Assembly: GCA_902459845.2 (NCBI GenBank) | Contig: CABPSV020000137.1 | Location: forward strand, 1-26,764 | DNA: 26,764 nt | Source: Hepatocystis sp. ex Piliocolobus tephrosceles | Taxonomy: Eukaryota > Apicomplexa > Aconoidasida > Haemosporida > Plasmodiidae | Direction: 5' to 3' | In this document: piece by piece, positions 1 through 9,620 of the stretch | How positions within the stretch are numbered: the first letter of the stretch is position 1 | Layout: the number at the start of each line of letters is the position of its first letter | Position numbers and translations under genes: made by a program | The notes under the pieces: model-generated | Told to the model about the DNA's origin: nothing | Database searches by the model: none | The model's input: only the letters and a program-made list of their open reading frames with translations

Positions 1-633
1 TTTGGTAAATCCACCAGATGGTTTTAATTGGGTACCTATAATAGGCATTTGAATTGTTTTTATAATTTCATTTTTTTTATTTTGTATCTTTTTTTCTATT
101 ATTTCTTTTTCCAATCCGTTTTTTATATCATAATTTAACAAAGTGTTAGAATCGGAATTATCACTTTTAATAGTCCCTGGATCATGTTTGTTAATTATGA
201 TATTTTTTTGTGCTGATGTATTATTTATATGGGATACATTGGTAATATCCATATTGCAATTTTTTACATTACTCGAGTTATTACTTTTATCATTATTACA
301 ACTGTCAATATGACTGTCTACATCTTTTATACCTTTCAACATGTATCTTGTTTTCTCCTTTTTCTTATTATTTTTAAGTTGTACAATTTTATATTTACTA
401 TCATATTTAAAAAAAGGCTTTTCTCCTGCTATAAGTTTTAACGAATTTCTTGTAGTGACATTTTTTCTGATATGTGGAAAAAAAAAAAATTCATTTTGGT
501 AATAATACAATTTGTTATTATCCAATGTGCCTAAAAAATTATAGTATAAATTTCTTTGAGTCTTTTTAATTTTTGCTACGCTCAAAAAAATAAAAAATAA
601 AAAAAAAAAAGAGAAGGTGTTACTTTTTAACAT
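1..633 (-). CDS. 5' part of a signal-peptide protein, possibly apicoplast-targeted (partial)
   Basis: The complement of 633 to 1 is open for 211 codons and leaves the window without a stop, so the gene is cut at its 3' end. From the ATG at 633 the protein starts MLKSNTFSFFFLFFIFLSVA, a classical hydrophobic signal peptide. A Lys/Arg/Asn-rich stretch (KIKKTQRNLYY...) follows, then low-complexity Asn/Ser sequence. Signal peptide plus basic, Asn/Lys-rich region is the usual bipartite leader of apicoplast proteins, but secretion or ER residence fits too. The last visible residues (about 190-211, including MPIIGTQLKPSGGFTK) are less repetitive and may begin the mature domain. I do not recognise the family. 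A second in-frame ATG lies 26 codons upstream at 711, just after an in-frame TAG at 715-717. The start at 633 is preferred because it puts the hydrophobic segment at the N-terminus. Confidence 0.72.
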   Translation of the reverse strand, partial: MLKSNTFSFFFLFFIFLSVAKIKKTQRNLYYNFLGTLDNNKLYYYQNEFFFFPHIRKNVTTRNSLKLIAGEKPFFKYDSKYKIVQLKNNKKKEKTRYMLKGIKDVDSHIDSCNNDKSNNSSNVKNCNMDITNVSHINNTSAQKNIIINKHDPGTIKSDNSDSNTLLNYDIKNGLEKEIIEKKIQNKKNEIIKTIQMPIIGTQLKPSGGFTK

Positions 634-693
634 AATATGAACGAATTTATTTGTTAAGCATGTACGTGTAAATATGTTCTGTTTTTTTTTTTT

Positions 694-781
694 AACAAGA
701 TAGGAAAACATGCTCTATTTTTTTTTAACAAGTTAGGAAAAATATATCTTCTGTTTTTTTTTAACAAGCTAGGAAAACATG
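694..781. repeat. Three spaced direct repeats, AACAAGNTAGGAAAA
   Basis: Copies start at 694, 727 and 763, that is 33 and 36 bases apart. Each is preceded by a T run and carries AACAAG, a variable base, then TAGGAAAA. The first and third copies are followed by CATG. The array lies just upstream of the leftward signal-peptide gene. Confidence 0.8.
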
Positions 782-887
782 TTCTGTTCTTTTAATGTTT
801 TATTTTATTTTTTTTTTTTTTTTTGTTTTTCTTACTATGTTTTTATTTTTTATTCCTTAAAAAATTAATAATGTTTTATAAAGTAAG

Positions 888-958
<71 letters not shown>
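888..958. repeat. Poly(A) run of 71 bases
   Basis: Uninterrupted A homopolymer in the divergent intergenic region. Its exact length is the least reliable part of any assembly. Confidence 0.95.
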
Positions 959-959
<1 letters not shown>

Positions 960-1085
960 ATTAATACATATGGATGTGGATATAAATATATATGTATACA
1001 TGCTATACGTGTGGAATTTCAAAAAGAGAGTAACTGATTTGTATGAAAATTATGAATCACTTAAATTATTTGCTAACATAATGGC

Positions 1086-1116
<31 letters not shown>

Positions 1117-1168
1117 CTATTGTAGCTGTTATAACATAATAATAACAATAATAATTATAACAAGAAAA

Positions 1169-3104
1169 ATGATTTTCAGTAGGGCACTTAACAATATATC
1201 AAAATGCTATAAAAAATATAATATTTTATTTTACATGAATAGAAGTAATTTGCATTTTGTAGGTAGTGACGCCATCATAAAAAAAGATAAAAATATGAAA
1301 GTAAGTGTGGATTATTGCAATGACAGTAGTGAATGCAATGGAAGCAGAGGCATTGGTGGAAATAGTGACAGTAGTAACAATAGTATAATAACTGATCAAC
1401 CATTATATAAAAGCTACATAGGACATGACTTACAAATAGTATACGAAAATAAATTTTTTTTAGTTGTTAATAAACCATACGATATAAAACTAGAAAAAGG
1501 AAAACTTGATGATGTTTATCCATCAATTGAAACTTTACTTCGTAAAAAAAAAAAAATTGATGTTTTTAGGTAAGTCAAATATACATTTCTTGGAAAAAAA
1601 ATAAATAAATAAAAAATAATTGTTATATATTATAGATATCCCCAAAAGTAGTTAGATTAAACTAATGTTGTTATATTTTGTGCGTTGCATTTTGACACTT
1701 CATATATTTTTTCTTTTTTATTTTTTTTAATTTTTTTTTTATTTTTTTTTTTTTTGCAGAATATGCGGACAATTAGATTATGCTACTAGTGGTCTTTTAA
1801 TTATAGCGAAAGACAAACTAAGTTGCAATGTTTTAAACTATAACATAGAAAGTAAAAATATAAGTAAAATATATTTGGCTATATTATATGATCATTTACC
1901 ATTAGATGTTTTACATGTAAATGTACCAATAAGTAAAATAAAAAATAGTTTTAAAATGAAATTATGTTATAATTTTAATGATTATTATGATACTGGTAAA
2001 TATTGTTACAGTTTAATATATCCATATAAACATACATATCTAAACAATGAAAAAGTTACTTTATGTGAACTAAGAACAATAACAGGCAGAAGACATCAAT
2101 TAAGATTACATTCACTTAGTTTAGGTAGTGGAATAGTAGGTGATGAAACATATTTTGATGATATGTTAATTAATAAGTATAAAATTGATTATAGTTTTTT
2201 TTCTTCTCCCAAAGGAAATAGTACTAATAAGAAAAATCACAGTAGTACTGACGTCGTTAGCAGTAGTACCGGTCACAGAAACAGCAGCAACGACAGAAAC
2301 AGCAGCAACGACAGAAACAGCAGCAACGACAGAAACAGCAGCAACGACAAAAACAACAGTAACAGAAACAACAACAATTGTGAGTTAAACACAAAGAAAC
2401 ATATAAAAAAAATAGAGGCAACAAGGATGATGTTACACTGTTGGATATTATTAAAGAATGATAATAAACTTGATAATAAAATAACAAAAAGTAAAAATAT
2501 AAATATGTTAGAAGATAAAATATTTGATACTGATTATATAATTTGCGATGACGAGTTAAGTAATTTTGTTAATGAAAAAAAAAGGACATATGAAGAATGT
2601 GTTTTAAAAAATAACAACTTAATTAATACTAGTTTTATTAATTATAATTTTAAGAATATAAAAAGAAATATTAAAAAAATAAATAATAAACTAAAAAATA
2701 AAGTAACATATAACAGTTTATTAGCTAACTCTTTGTCTTTAGAAAATGGGATTGAACAAGTAATAAGTTGTGATATTAAAGAAAATAAAATGAATGGTAA
2801 TAAAAATGAAGTTAATCTAAATAAAGAAGTTAATATAAAAATTGAGAGTGAAAATAAAATATTCGATGGGGACGGAAACAAAGTAGCAAAATATATATCA
2901 AATGGAACGGTCGGACATAAGGAAAAAAATGATATAAACTTAACTATGGCTAAAGCCGAAACGATTAACGTAACTGATACTTATATAAATGATTTGTTAA
3001 TAAATAAAAATATGATTTATTCTGTTAAAAATGAAAAATATAAAAATCCAGATGACTTATTTGATGACATTTATGATAGTGTTAATAAATTTAATTGGGG
3101 ATGA
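1169..3104 (+). CDS. RluA-family RNA pseudouridine synthase, join(1169..1569,1760..3104)
   Basis: This is a predicted enzyme that isomerises uridine to pseudouridine in structured RNA. Two exons give 581 residues. Exon 1 ends at AG|GTAAGT and exon 2 starts after a T-rich TTTGCAG; the split AG|A codon restores frame. The junction builds the catalytic motif: GQLDYATSG at residues 137-145, with Asp140 the expected catalytic aspartate. Motif TGRRHQLRLH (242-251) and GDETY (261-265) match the RluA/RsuA consensus, and an RMMLHC block lies near residue 357. The family motif is usually HRLD; GQLD resembles the RPUSD1-like branch. A low-complexity insert (residues about 290-345) with four exact RNSSND repeats interrupts the fold, and the last 200 or so residues are an Asn/Lys-rich extension of unknown role. 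The N-terminus (MIFSRALNNISKCYKKYNIL) is basic and Asp/Glu-free, compatible with organelle targeting. The RNA target cannot be inferred. Confidence 0.88.
2277..2348 (+). repeat. Coding 18-bp minisatellite, four exact copies (RNSSND)
   Basis: Four identical copies of AGAAACAGCAGCAACGAC start at 2277, 2295, 2313 and 2331, in frame with the pseudouridine synthase. They encode RNSSND (residues 307-330) and grade into diverged Asn-rich codons. GC content and use of AGC, AAC and GAC contrast with the AT-ending codons around them. Confidence 0.95.
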
Positions 3105-3107
3105 AGC

Positions 3108-3141
<34 letters not shown>

Positions 3142-3561
3142 CCCTTCCTGTTTCTAAAACAAAACGTTGTATAAACGTTGTATGGAAATGGCTATTAATT
3201 GCGAATATATGTTTGAGCTTACGCTTTCTTCCGTTTATTTATTAATCTATTCATTAAGTTACATATTTATTTATCAATTTTTTTACGCTTTTTTTTTTAA
3301 AATTTGCCGTTTCATTCAATACATAGTTAACTAATATGTATGAACATACACAAATCACATTTATTTTTAAAAATTATAGTGATTAAGTTAAATGTTGCAA
3401 AAATACGAAAATTAAAAAAAAATAAATAAAATAACAATTGTCTCTGTACACAAAAGTGTCAATAAATGTATGCTTTTTATATATGTAATAACTATATATT
3501 AGTACAAAAAAAAAAAAAAAATTATAAAAATGTATAAATATTTATTAAGCACAATAAAAAA

Positions 3562-3605
<44 letters not shown>

Positions 3606-3714
3606 CTGTATAGAAATGGAAACGTGTTTATAAATTGTGCACGTGATAAAAATCAGTTTAAATAATGCTTCTTTGTTCGTTTTTTTTTTTTTTATCTTCT
3701 GCCTGTCTTTTTGT
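3105..3714. other. Convergent intergenic region
   Basis: Between the stop of the pseudouridine synthase and the stop of the small leftward gene. It contains a poly(T) run just after the stop (about 3109-3140), a short ACGTTGTAT direct repeat (about 3164-3182) and a (TA)n tract near 3568-3599. It presumably holds both 3' UTRs. No supported gene is seen. Confidence 0.65.
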
Positions 3715-3996
3715 TTATACAAGACAATACATTTTGTAAGTCCTTGATCCAATACAGCCCAATAAAATTAGTTTGAAGTCATCTATAACTGACAAATTTT
3801 TTGAAAATGGCTTAGTTCTATTATTTTTATTGACATTTATATTTTTTGAAATCAAAGAAGAGCTCTGATCTTTCCATTTATGTTTTTTCCTATTTCCATT
3901 GTTTAATTCTGTGTCTACAGTTTCATCACTTAAAAATGTAACACTGTCGTTTGAATAAACTGTCGAATCAGTATGACTTGTAAGCCTATAACTCAT
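3715..3996 (-). CDS. Small hypothetical protein, 93 residues
   Basis: The leftward frame from ATG at 3996 to TAA at 3715 encodes MSYRLTSHTDSTVYSNDSVT... to ...GSRTYKMYCLV. Its composition is mixed: Ser/Thr/Asp-rich at the N-terminus, a basic RKKHK patch in the middle, and a more hydrophobic C-terminus (IDDFKLILLGCIG). It lacks homopolymer codons, unlike the junk frames nearby, and base composition is richer than the flanks. The start context is A-rich, as is usual in Plasmodium. I recognise no family, signal peptide or full membrane span. The C-terminal edge is uncertain: the stop follows CTT|GTATAAAC, which could be a splice donor, although I found no convincing phase-compatible acceptor downstream. 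Confidence 0.55.
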   Translation of the reverse strand: MSYRLTSHTDSTVYSNDSVTFLSDETVDTELNNGNRKKHKWKDQSSSLISKNINVNKNNRTKPFSKNLSVIDDFKLILLGCIGSRTYKMYCLV

Positions 3997-4248
3997 TTTT
4001 ACAATTAAATTAGTTTATAAAAAAAATGTCAAAGTTTAATTATCAGTAAAAATATATATATATATATATATATATATTAACATATTTTTATATGTTTACA
4101 TATTTTGCTCTTCCTTTTTTTTCCAGTCTTTACACCTGTTAATACTGTACAACTGTTATATTTAAAATGTAATTTTAAAAGAAAAAAAAAAATAAATAAA
4201 CTGTTATAAAAAAAATGTTGGGCTTAATGTGTACATATTTATGCATAT

Positions 4249-4288
<40 letters not shown>

Positions 4289-4611
4289 TGTGTGACTAAG
4301 TGCACATTTATCTGTTTTTATAATTACAAATACTTCAAAAATAAGTTGTATTAATAGTTATTTTTAAATTAATTTTTTTTTTTTTAAATAGTAGTAAAAT
4401 TTTAAATAAAAAAGGTGTTGACAAAATATAAAATAGCTCAAATAGATCTTTTTGAAAAAATAAAATAAAAAATAATATATTATTATTATTATAATAAATT
4501 GTTTCTTTTTATTTATTTATTTTTTTTGCGCATTATGTTTTGATTATACATGTATAAATATGTTATATATATTTTTTTTTTTTTTCTTGCTATATTTTTT
4601 TATTCCCCTAT

Positions 4612-4621
4612 GTGCATGCAC
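4612..4621. promoter_or_regulatory. Candidate ApiAP2 site (GTGCATGCAC palindrome)
   Basis: A perfect 10-bp palindrome containing TGCATGCA, a core bound by some Plasmodium ApiAP2 factors (established for the family). It lies about 0.6 kb upstream of the leftward small gene. Whether it is used here is inference; a single site can occur by chance. Confidence 0.3.
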
Positions 4622-4693
4622 GACCAAAGAAGTGTAACTTTTTGAATGTGGTGTAACATATGCTTACAATTATTTTTAAAACTTGCACTTGCA

Positions 4694-4758
4694 ATTGAAT
4701 TGTATTGAGTTGTATTGTATTGTATTGAGTTGTATTGTATTGTATTGTAATGTATTGA
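4694..4758. repeat. Pentanucleotide array (ATTGT/ATTGA/GTTGT), 13 units
   Basis: Thirteen consecutive 5-bp units read ATTGA, ATTGT, ATTGA, GTTGT, ATTGT, ATTGT, ATTGA, GTTGT, ATTGT and so on. A 20-bp higher-order pattern (ATTGA-GTTGT-ATTGT-ATTGT) is partly repeated. Confidence 0.9.
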
Positions 4759-5034
4759 ATTTATTAGTTCGTATTAAGTTTGCTGCTCATATACTATTCG
4801 TCTTTTTTGTCCTATAGTCCGCTTGTCTTTTTTTTTTTTTTGTTCATAGGTATAAGTTTCTTAACACAAGTTATGTTAAAAAAAGCACATATATTTACAA
4901 CCATAATTTTTATTATACACATACATATATTTATATAACCTTGCATATTATTGCAGTAAATTAATATGTAAAAAATTCGAAAGTCGTTATAAAAAGCATA
5001 AATAAATTAGGAATATGTTTTAAGCCAAAAAATG

Positions 5035-5075
<41 letters not shown>

Positions 5076-5830
5076 GCTTAACTTAATAATTTGAATTGAT
5101 TATATTTTTAGTGTTACAAAAAAAAAAAAAATACTACGAGGTACATATTTAATCATTTATTTTTGAATTTATATGTATTCATGTGTGCATGTATATACAT
5201 CTACATATATATAAACTAACGCTTGTAATGTTGTGTCAACACATTTTAATGTCTAATGTGTGTTTATTTGTTTGTTTGTTTTTTTTATCCTTATGATCCC
5301 ACATGAAATAATATTAAGTTCTAAGAGTATAATCATTTATTATTGGGCTATATAGGTGACAACAATTTTTTCTTTTTTTTTTTTGTGTGTGTGTACCCTA
5401 CTATAGTTTATATAGCTTATTGGTGACACATGTTAAAATATAATACGGATGAATGTAATTCGTTTGTAAATATGTTAGTATTTATCTACTTAATCTGGTT
5501 AATATATATGTACGTATATATAGGTACATTTTTATCAAAAAAATGATTCATCTTTTTATAGTATTATGCTTTCTTTGTTTCTTACATTTTTTTTTATATT
5601 ATTCGTACAATTAAAAGGTGGGCTACTACGTTGCATTGCTTAACAGTTTATTTATTATTACATGCGGTGAAAGTGTGTTACACATAAAAAAAAAAATAAA
5701 TAAATGAGTAAAGAAATGAATAAACAAATAAAATGCATAAAAAAGGCGTAAAAAAGAGCTGTGAAAAATTAGTGATTTTATTATAGCAAGTTTTCACATA
5801 TATAAATACACATTAGCCTGTATACATACA

Positions 5831-5879
5831 TAAACTTTATAACATAAACTTTATAACATATAAGGAGGGAGGGAGGGAG
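5831..5879 (+). repeat. 14-bp tandem duplication followed by GGAGGGAGGGAGGGAG
   Basis: TAAACTTTATAACA occurs twice back to back (5831-5844 and 5845-5858). Five bases later comes GGAGGGAGGGAGGGAG (5864-5879), the most G-dense stretch of this long intergenic region. Four closely spaced G tracts make it a candidate G-quadruplex, of two tetrads if the first GG is used. Confidence 0.75.
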
Positions 5880-6078
5880 TAAGAGGAACTAAAATAATAA
5901 ACTAAAGGTGTGATGTACTCGTAAAAATATACGTACGAACATGTATATGTATATATATACATAACTATTATAATTTAAAAATAATGATTAAAAAAAAAAA
6001 AAAAATAAGTGTGATATAGAACATGTATAAACAACGCTATATTATATTATTATATGGTCAAAATAAGTACGCTACTAT

Positions 6079-6126
<48 letters not shown>

Positions 6127-6270
6127 AACAAATATTTTAATGGGACTAATGTGAAAATGCGAAAGGGGTGAATTTTGAATTTAAAAGAAAAAAAAAAAAA
6201 AAAAAACTTTTTCAATTTTCACAATTATGTGTTCTCAAAAAGTTTTAAAATACTTATGATGAGCATCATA

Positions 6271-6327
<57 letters not shown>

Positions 6328-6553
6328 ACAAAACAAAACAAAACAAAACAAAGCAAAGCAAAGGAATATGTATTGAGCATGTTTTACAAAAATGTATATT
6401 TTTTAATATTCCATGGCAAATTATTGTATGTATATACATATATATGTATAATATATTTATATCTGTACCTGTACATGTATCTGTATCTATCAAAATATAT
6501 ATACATGTACAATATTTTTTTTTTCAAAACATTGGTTTTTATATGTTAAGATT

Positions 6554-6584
<31 letters not shown>

Positions 6585-6846
6585 ACATGTCGTGTATTAT
6601 CTAGTAGGAATGTTCGCACATTCAATAAAAATTATGCACAACATATAACTCACTAATGTATTAATATTTGCGTAAACTTTTATAGTGCAATCTTCACATT
6701 CTGTGTTTTTTTTTTTTTTTTTTTTTTTTTTTCTATTTTGTTCTCTGCTGTACTACTAATTTTTATATACTGTTTATTTTATTTTTTTTTTTTTTTTCCT
6801 TTTGTTTTATGTTGGCTAGCTTTGGTCTTCCACTCTCGATAGCACC

Positions 6847-9549
6847 ATGTCCGTATTTGAAGAGCTAGGGTTACATAGTAACTTATGTGAATTGTTAGAA
6901 AAAAATGGAATTGATTTGCCAACAGCTATTCAGCAAGAATCTATTCCGTTAATTTTAGGAGGAGTAGATTTGTGTGCTTCTGCCGAAACAGGAACAGGGA
7001 AAACCTTAAGTTTTATAGTTTCTTCTTTACAAATAGTACATGAACTGTTCAGGAACATTGGTACATATGACTCAAAAATTAACAATGATAATAATAATAT
7101 GATTTATAAAAAAAATGAACTAGCTAACATTAATAATCATAGTAACAATAACACTAGTAATAATATGGAAAAACAGAAAAGTGATATAAAGAGAACGAGT
7201 TTTACATTAATACAAATTTCGAATAATATCCATTCGAAAGCAGAAATAAATAATAACACATATGAATGTAAATATAATATTTATTCTGGGAATCGTAACA
7301 ATAATAATAGTAGTAATAATAATAATAACAATAATAACAATAATAATAATAGTAATAATAATTACAGTAGTAGTAAAAATTCAAATGATAATAGTTCTAA
7401 TACATTTTGTGAAATAAAAGTGGATTGTGAAATAAATGATGGTATGTATGTTTTTGAAATACAAGTTTTAGATAAATGTTTTTTAAATGTTGGTTTTTGT
7501 CCTACAGTTAAGGACACTTTATCTAATAATTATACTTATTGTAGCAATGGTTGTAAATATAATAATAATAGGGAACAAAGTTATGGTGAACAGTTTAGTG
7601 TTAATGATAGAATTACTTGTTTTATTAATAAAAAAACGAATATAATTTCATTTAAAAAAAATGGTAAACATATGGGTAATGCTTTTAAAATTTTTTATAA
7701 ATATCAGGATTTGGCATTTTTTCCTTATATATGTGGAACGTATTTTCATGTAAAATTTTTTTTTGAAAAATTAAAATTTGCTGAATCGGATTATTATAAA
7801 GAATTGATTGAATTAACAAAAGTAGGGTTAAATAAAGGACAAGGTAAACAAATATATGATCATAACACAACTAAAGAAAGTGAACTTAGGGAAACTACTA
7901 TTACACATATAGAGAAAAAACAAGGAATTCATGATTATACTAGGGAAAGAGTACATAGTAATGTACATATAAATAACAACATAGTAACAGATGAATATAA
8001 AAAAAATAATAATATCACTAACATTAGTTATAATAAAAACAAATTATTTTGTATTGTTTTGTGTCCAACACGTGATTTAGCAATGCAAACATATAATAAT
8101 TATTTAATTTATGCAAAATGTTTTGAAGAAGAAACTAGTTATATAGATATTGGACTGTTAATTGGAGGAGAACAACCTAAAAGAGATTATTATAATAACA
8201 AAAAAAGAAAAGAAAAATCACAAAATTATAATATATTAATATGTACATGTTTTAAATTACTTGAAAGTATAAAAAAAAACACAATTGATTTACGTAATGT
8301 ACATTTATTAATATTAGACGAAGCAGATGAAATTATTAATATGGATGAATCATCTGTTTTGCAAATAAAAGAAAGTTGTATAAAATATAGCTCAAATATA
8401 CAAACTTGTTTTTTTTCTGCCACTTTACAAGATAATAATGTTAAACATTGTATTAGTAAAATAACAAACAAACCGATATTTGTTGATTTAAAATATGGTA
8501 AAAATAGTATTCCTAATCATATATACGTGTGTATATACTATGTAAAAGGTAGTTATGTAGAAAATAATAAACAAATTAATAATAAAGGTGACACAAAAAA
8601 CTTATATTATAATGATGTGATGTATAATGAAAAACTAGAAAAACTGGGATACGATGACTTATATGAATATACAGACAAAGTTCATTTACTTCATCCAAAA
8701 CCCAAAGAAATAGATAAAATATCATTAGATTTAAAAATGAATAAATTAATAAAACTAATACATATAATTAACGTATTTAATATGGAAAATGGTCTGATTT
8801 TTTGTAGAACTAACTTAGACTGTGATAACTTATATAATTTTTTAAATTATGTAGGTGATGGGAGGGCATATAATAAAAAAATTGAAACAGTAAAAGAAAA
8901 TAGATATTCATGTGTTATGTTAAAAGGTAAAATGACAAATGAAGAAAGAAAACATAATTTAAATGCTTTTAAAAAAGGAGAAGTTCGATTTTTAATTTGT
9001 ACTGATGTTGCTTCGAGAGGTATAGATATTCAAAACTTAAGATATTTAATTGTTATGACTCTTTCGGATAATATAAATACTTTTTTTCATAAAATTGGAA
9101 GAGTAGGAAGAGATGGTAAAAATAGTTTATGTATTGTTTTAAGTTCTGAAAATGAAAAAGAAAGAGTATGGTTTCATACTTGTCCAACTAGAGGTATAAA
9201 TTGTAATAACAGAAATTTAAAAGAACATAAAGGATGTACTACATATATAAACGAAAGTTCATATATTGAAACGATTAATAACATGTTGGATAAACCTATG
9301 CATGTTTTAGATAATCAATATTTTTATGTTGAGAATGTAGTTGACCCTTTAAATTATTTAAAAAACACTTCAAGTAAAAAAAAAAAAAATAGAAGGGATA
9401 AAAACGATAATATTACTACTTCTATATTTTCTGATGAGATACAAAAAGGAAGCTTTTTGGACGATTTCGCTGCTAACATATCTTCTTTGAGAAAATTACA
9501 GGTGGATATGTGTCACAGACATTACGAATTACAAAATTTTAAAATATGA
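6847..9549 (+). CDS. DDX1: DDX1-type DEAD-box RNA helicase with SPRY insertion
   Basis: Single-exon gene of 900 residues, predicted ATP-dependent RNA helicase. Motifs in order: Q-motif region (LPTAIQQESIP, 24-34); P-loop AETGTGKT (46-53); Asn-rich insert (about 78-180); SPRY-like domain (about 186-312, including DGMYVFEIQVLDK and HVKFFFEKLKF); motif Ia PTRDLA (407-412); DEAD (491-494); SAT (524-526); TDVASRGIDI (719-728); HKIGRVGRDG (748-757). A SPRY domain between motifs I and Ia is the hallmark of DDX1. The N-terminus MSVFEELGL matches the DDX1 start, so the ATG at 6847 is secure. Human DDX1 has 740 residues; the excess here is low-complexity Asn/Lys sequence. In other eukaryotes DDX1 acts in tRNA-ligase-associated and other RNA-processing complexes; the parasite role is inference. 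The stop is followed three bases later by a 48-base T run. Confidence 0.94.
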   Translation: MSVFEELGLHSNLCELLEKNGIDLPTAIQQESIPLILGGVDLCASAETGTGKTLSFIVSSLQIVHELFRNIGTYDSKINNDNNNMIYKKNELANINNHSNNNTSNNMEKQKSDIKRTSFTLIQISNNIHSKAEINNNTYECKYNIYSGNRNNNNSSNNNNNNNNNNNNSNNNYSSSKNSNDNSSNTFCEIKVDCEINDGMYVFEIQVLDKCFLNVGFCPTVKDTLSNNYTYCSNGCKYNNNREQSYGEQFSVNDRITCFINKKTNIISFKKNGKHMGNAFKIFYKYQDLAFFPYICGTYFHVKFFFEKLKFAESDYYKELIELTKVGLNKGQGKQIYDHNTTKESELRETTITHIEKKQGIHDYTRERVHSNVHINNNIVTDEYKKNNNITNISYNKNKLFCIVLCPTRDLAMQTYNNYLIYAKCFEEETSYIDIGLLIGGEQPKRDYYNNKKRKEKSQNYNILICTCFKLLESIKKNTIDLRNVHLLILDEADEIINMDESSVLQIKESCIKYSSNIQTCFFSATLQDNNVKHCISKITNKPIFVDLKYGKNSIPNHIYVCIYYVKGSYVENNKQINNKGDTKNLYYNDVMYNEKLEKLGYDDLYEYTDKVHLLHPKPKEIDKISLDLKMNKLIKLIHIINVFNMENGLIFCRTNLDCDNLYNFLNYVGDGRAYNKKIETVKENRYSCVMLKGKMTNEERKHNLNAFKKGEVRFLICTDVASRGIDIQNLRYLIVMTLSDNINTFFHKIGRVGRDGKNSLCIVLSSENEKERVWFHTCPTRGINCNNRNLKEHKGCTTYINESSYIETINNMLDKPMHVLDNQYFYVENVVDPLNYLKNTSSKKKKNRRDKNDNITTSIFSDEIQKGSFLDDFAANISSLRKLQVDMCHRHYELQNFKI

Positions 9550-9550
9550 C

Positions 9551-9552
<2 letters not shown>

Positions 9553-9600
<48 letters not shown>
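9553..9600. repeat. Poly(T) run of 48 bases after the DDX1 stop codon
   Basis: Starts three bases after TGA. Being T-rich in the sense direction, it would give a U run at the start of the 3' UTR if transcription continues through it. Confidence 0.9.
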
Positions 9601-9605
<5 letters not shown>

Positions 9606-9620
9606 GGTTAATATCTGCTC

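Larger units (their letters stand above)
634..1168. other. Intergenic region between divergent genes
   Basis: No supported gene lies between the leftward gene and the rightward pseudouridine synthase gene, so both promoters probably sit here. The DNA holds three spaced copies of an AACAAGNTAGGAAAA element (694-781), a 71-base A run (888-958) and a second A run near 1090-1115. The open frame from 823 to 1125 is mostly poly-lysine from these A runs and is not a gene. Confidence 0.7.
3997..6846. other. Long intergenic region, 2.85 kb, divergent promoters
   Basis: Longest gene-free interval of the window, between the leftward 93-residue gene and the rightward DDX1-type helicase gene. I see (TA)n tracts (about 4050-4076, 4253-4284, 6555-6580), a TTGTA-type pentamer array (4694-4758), a GTGCATGCAC palindrome (4612-4621), A runs (about 5036-5074 and 6275-6320), T runs (6081-6122 and about 6705-6732) and a G-rich element (5864-5879). 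The frame at 6175-6549 is poly-lysine with microsatellite and is not a gene. No tRNA or other structured RNA is evident by eye. Confidence 0.65.

Noticed and set aside
823..1125. Open frame of 100 codons
   Set aside because: Mostly poly-Lys from two A homopolymers; no coding-like composition and located in a divergent promoter region.
6175..6549. Open frame of 124 codons upstream of DDX1
   Set aside because: Poly-Lys plus TA/TGTA microsatellite translation; the reverse-strand frame over the same bases is an equal artefact.
6808..6846. Upstream exon of DDX1 ending before the start codon
   Set aside because: TTGGCTAG looks like an acceptor and the next 27 bases look coding-like, but MSVFEELGL aligns with the normal DDX1 N-terminus and no upstream exon was found.
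1169..9549. Functional cluster of RNA-modifying genes (pseudouridine synthase with DDX1)
   Set aside because: They are separated by another gene and 2.85 kb, and Plasmodium genes are transcribed singly; closeness is not evidence of a joint system.
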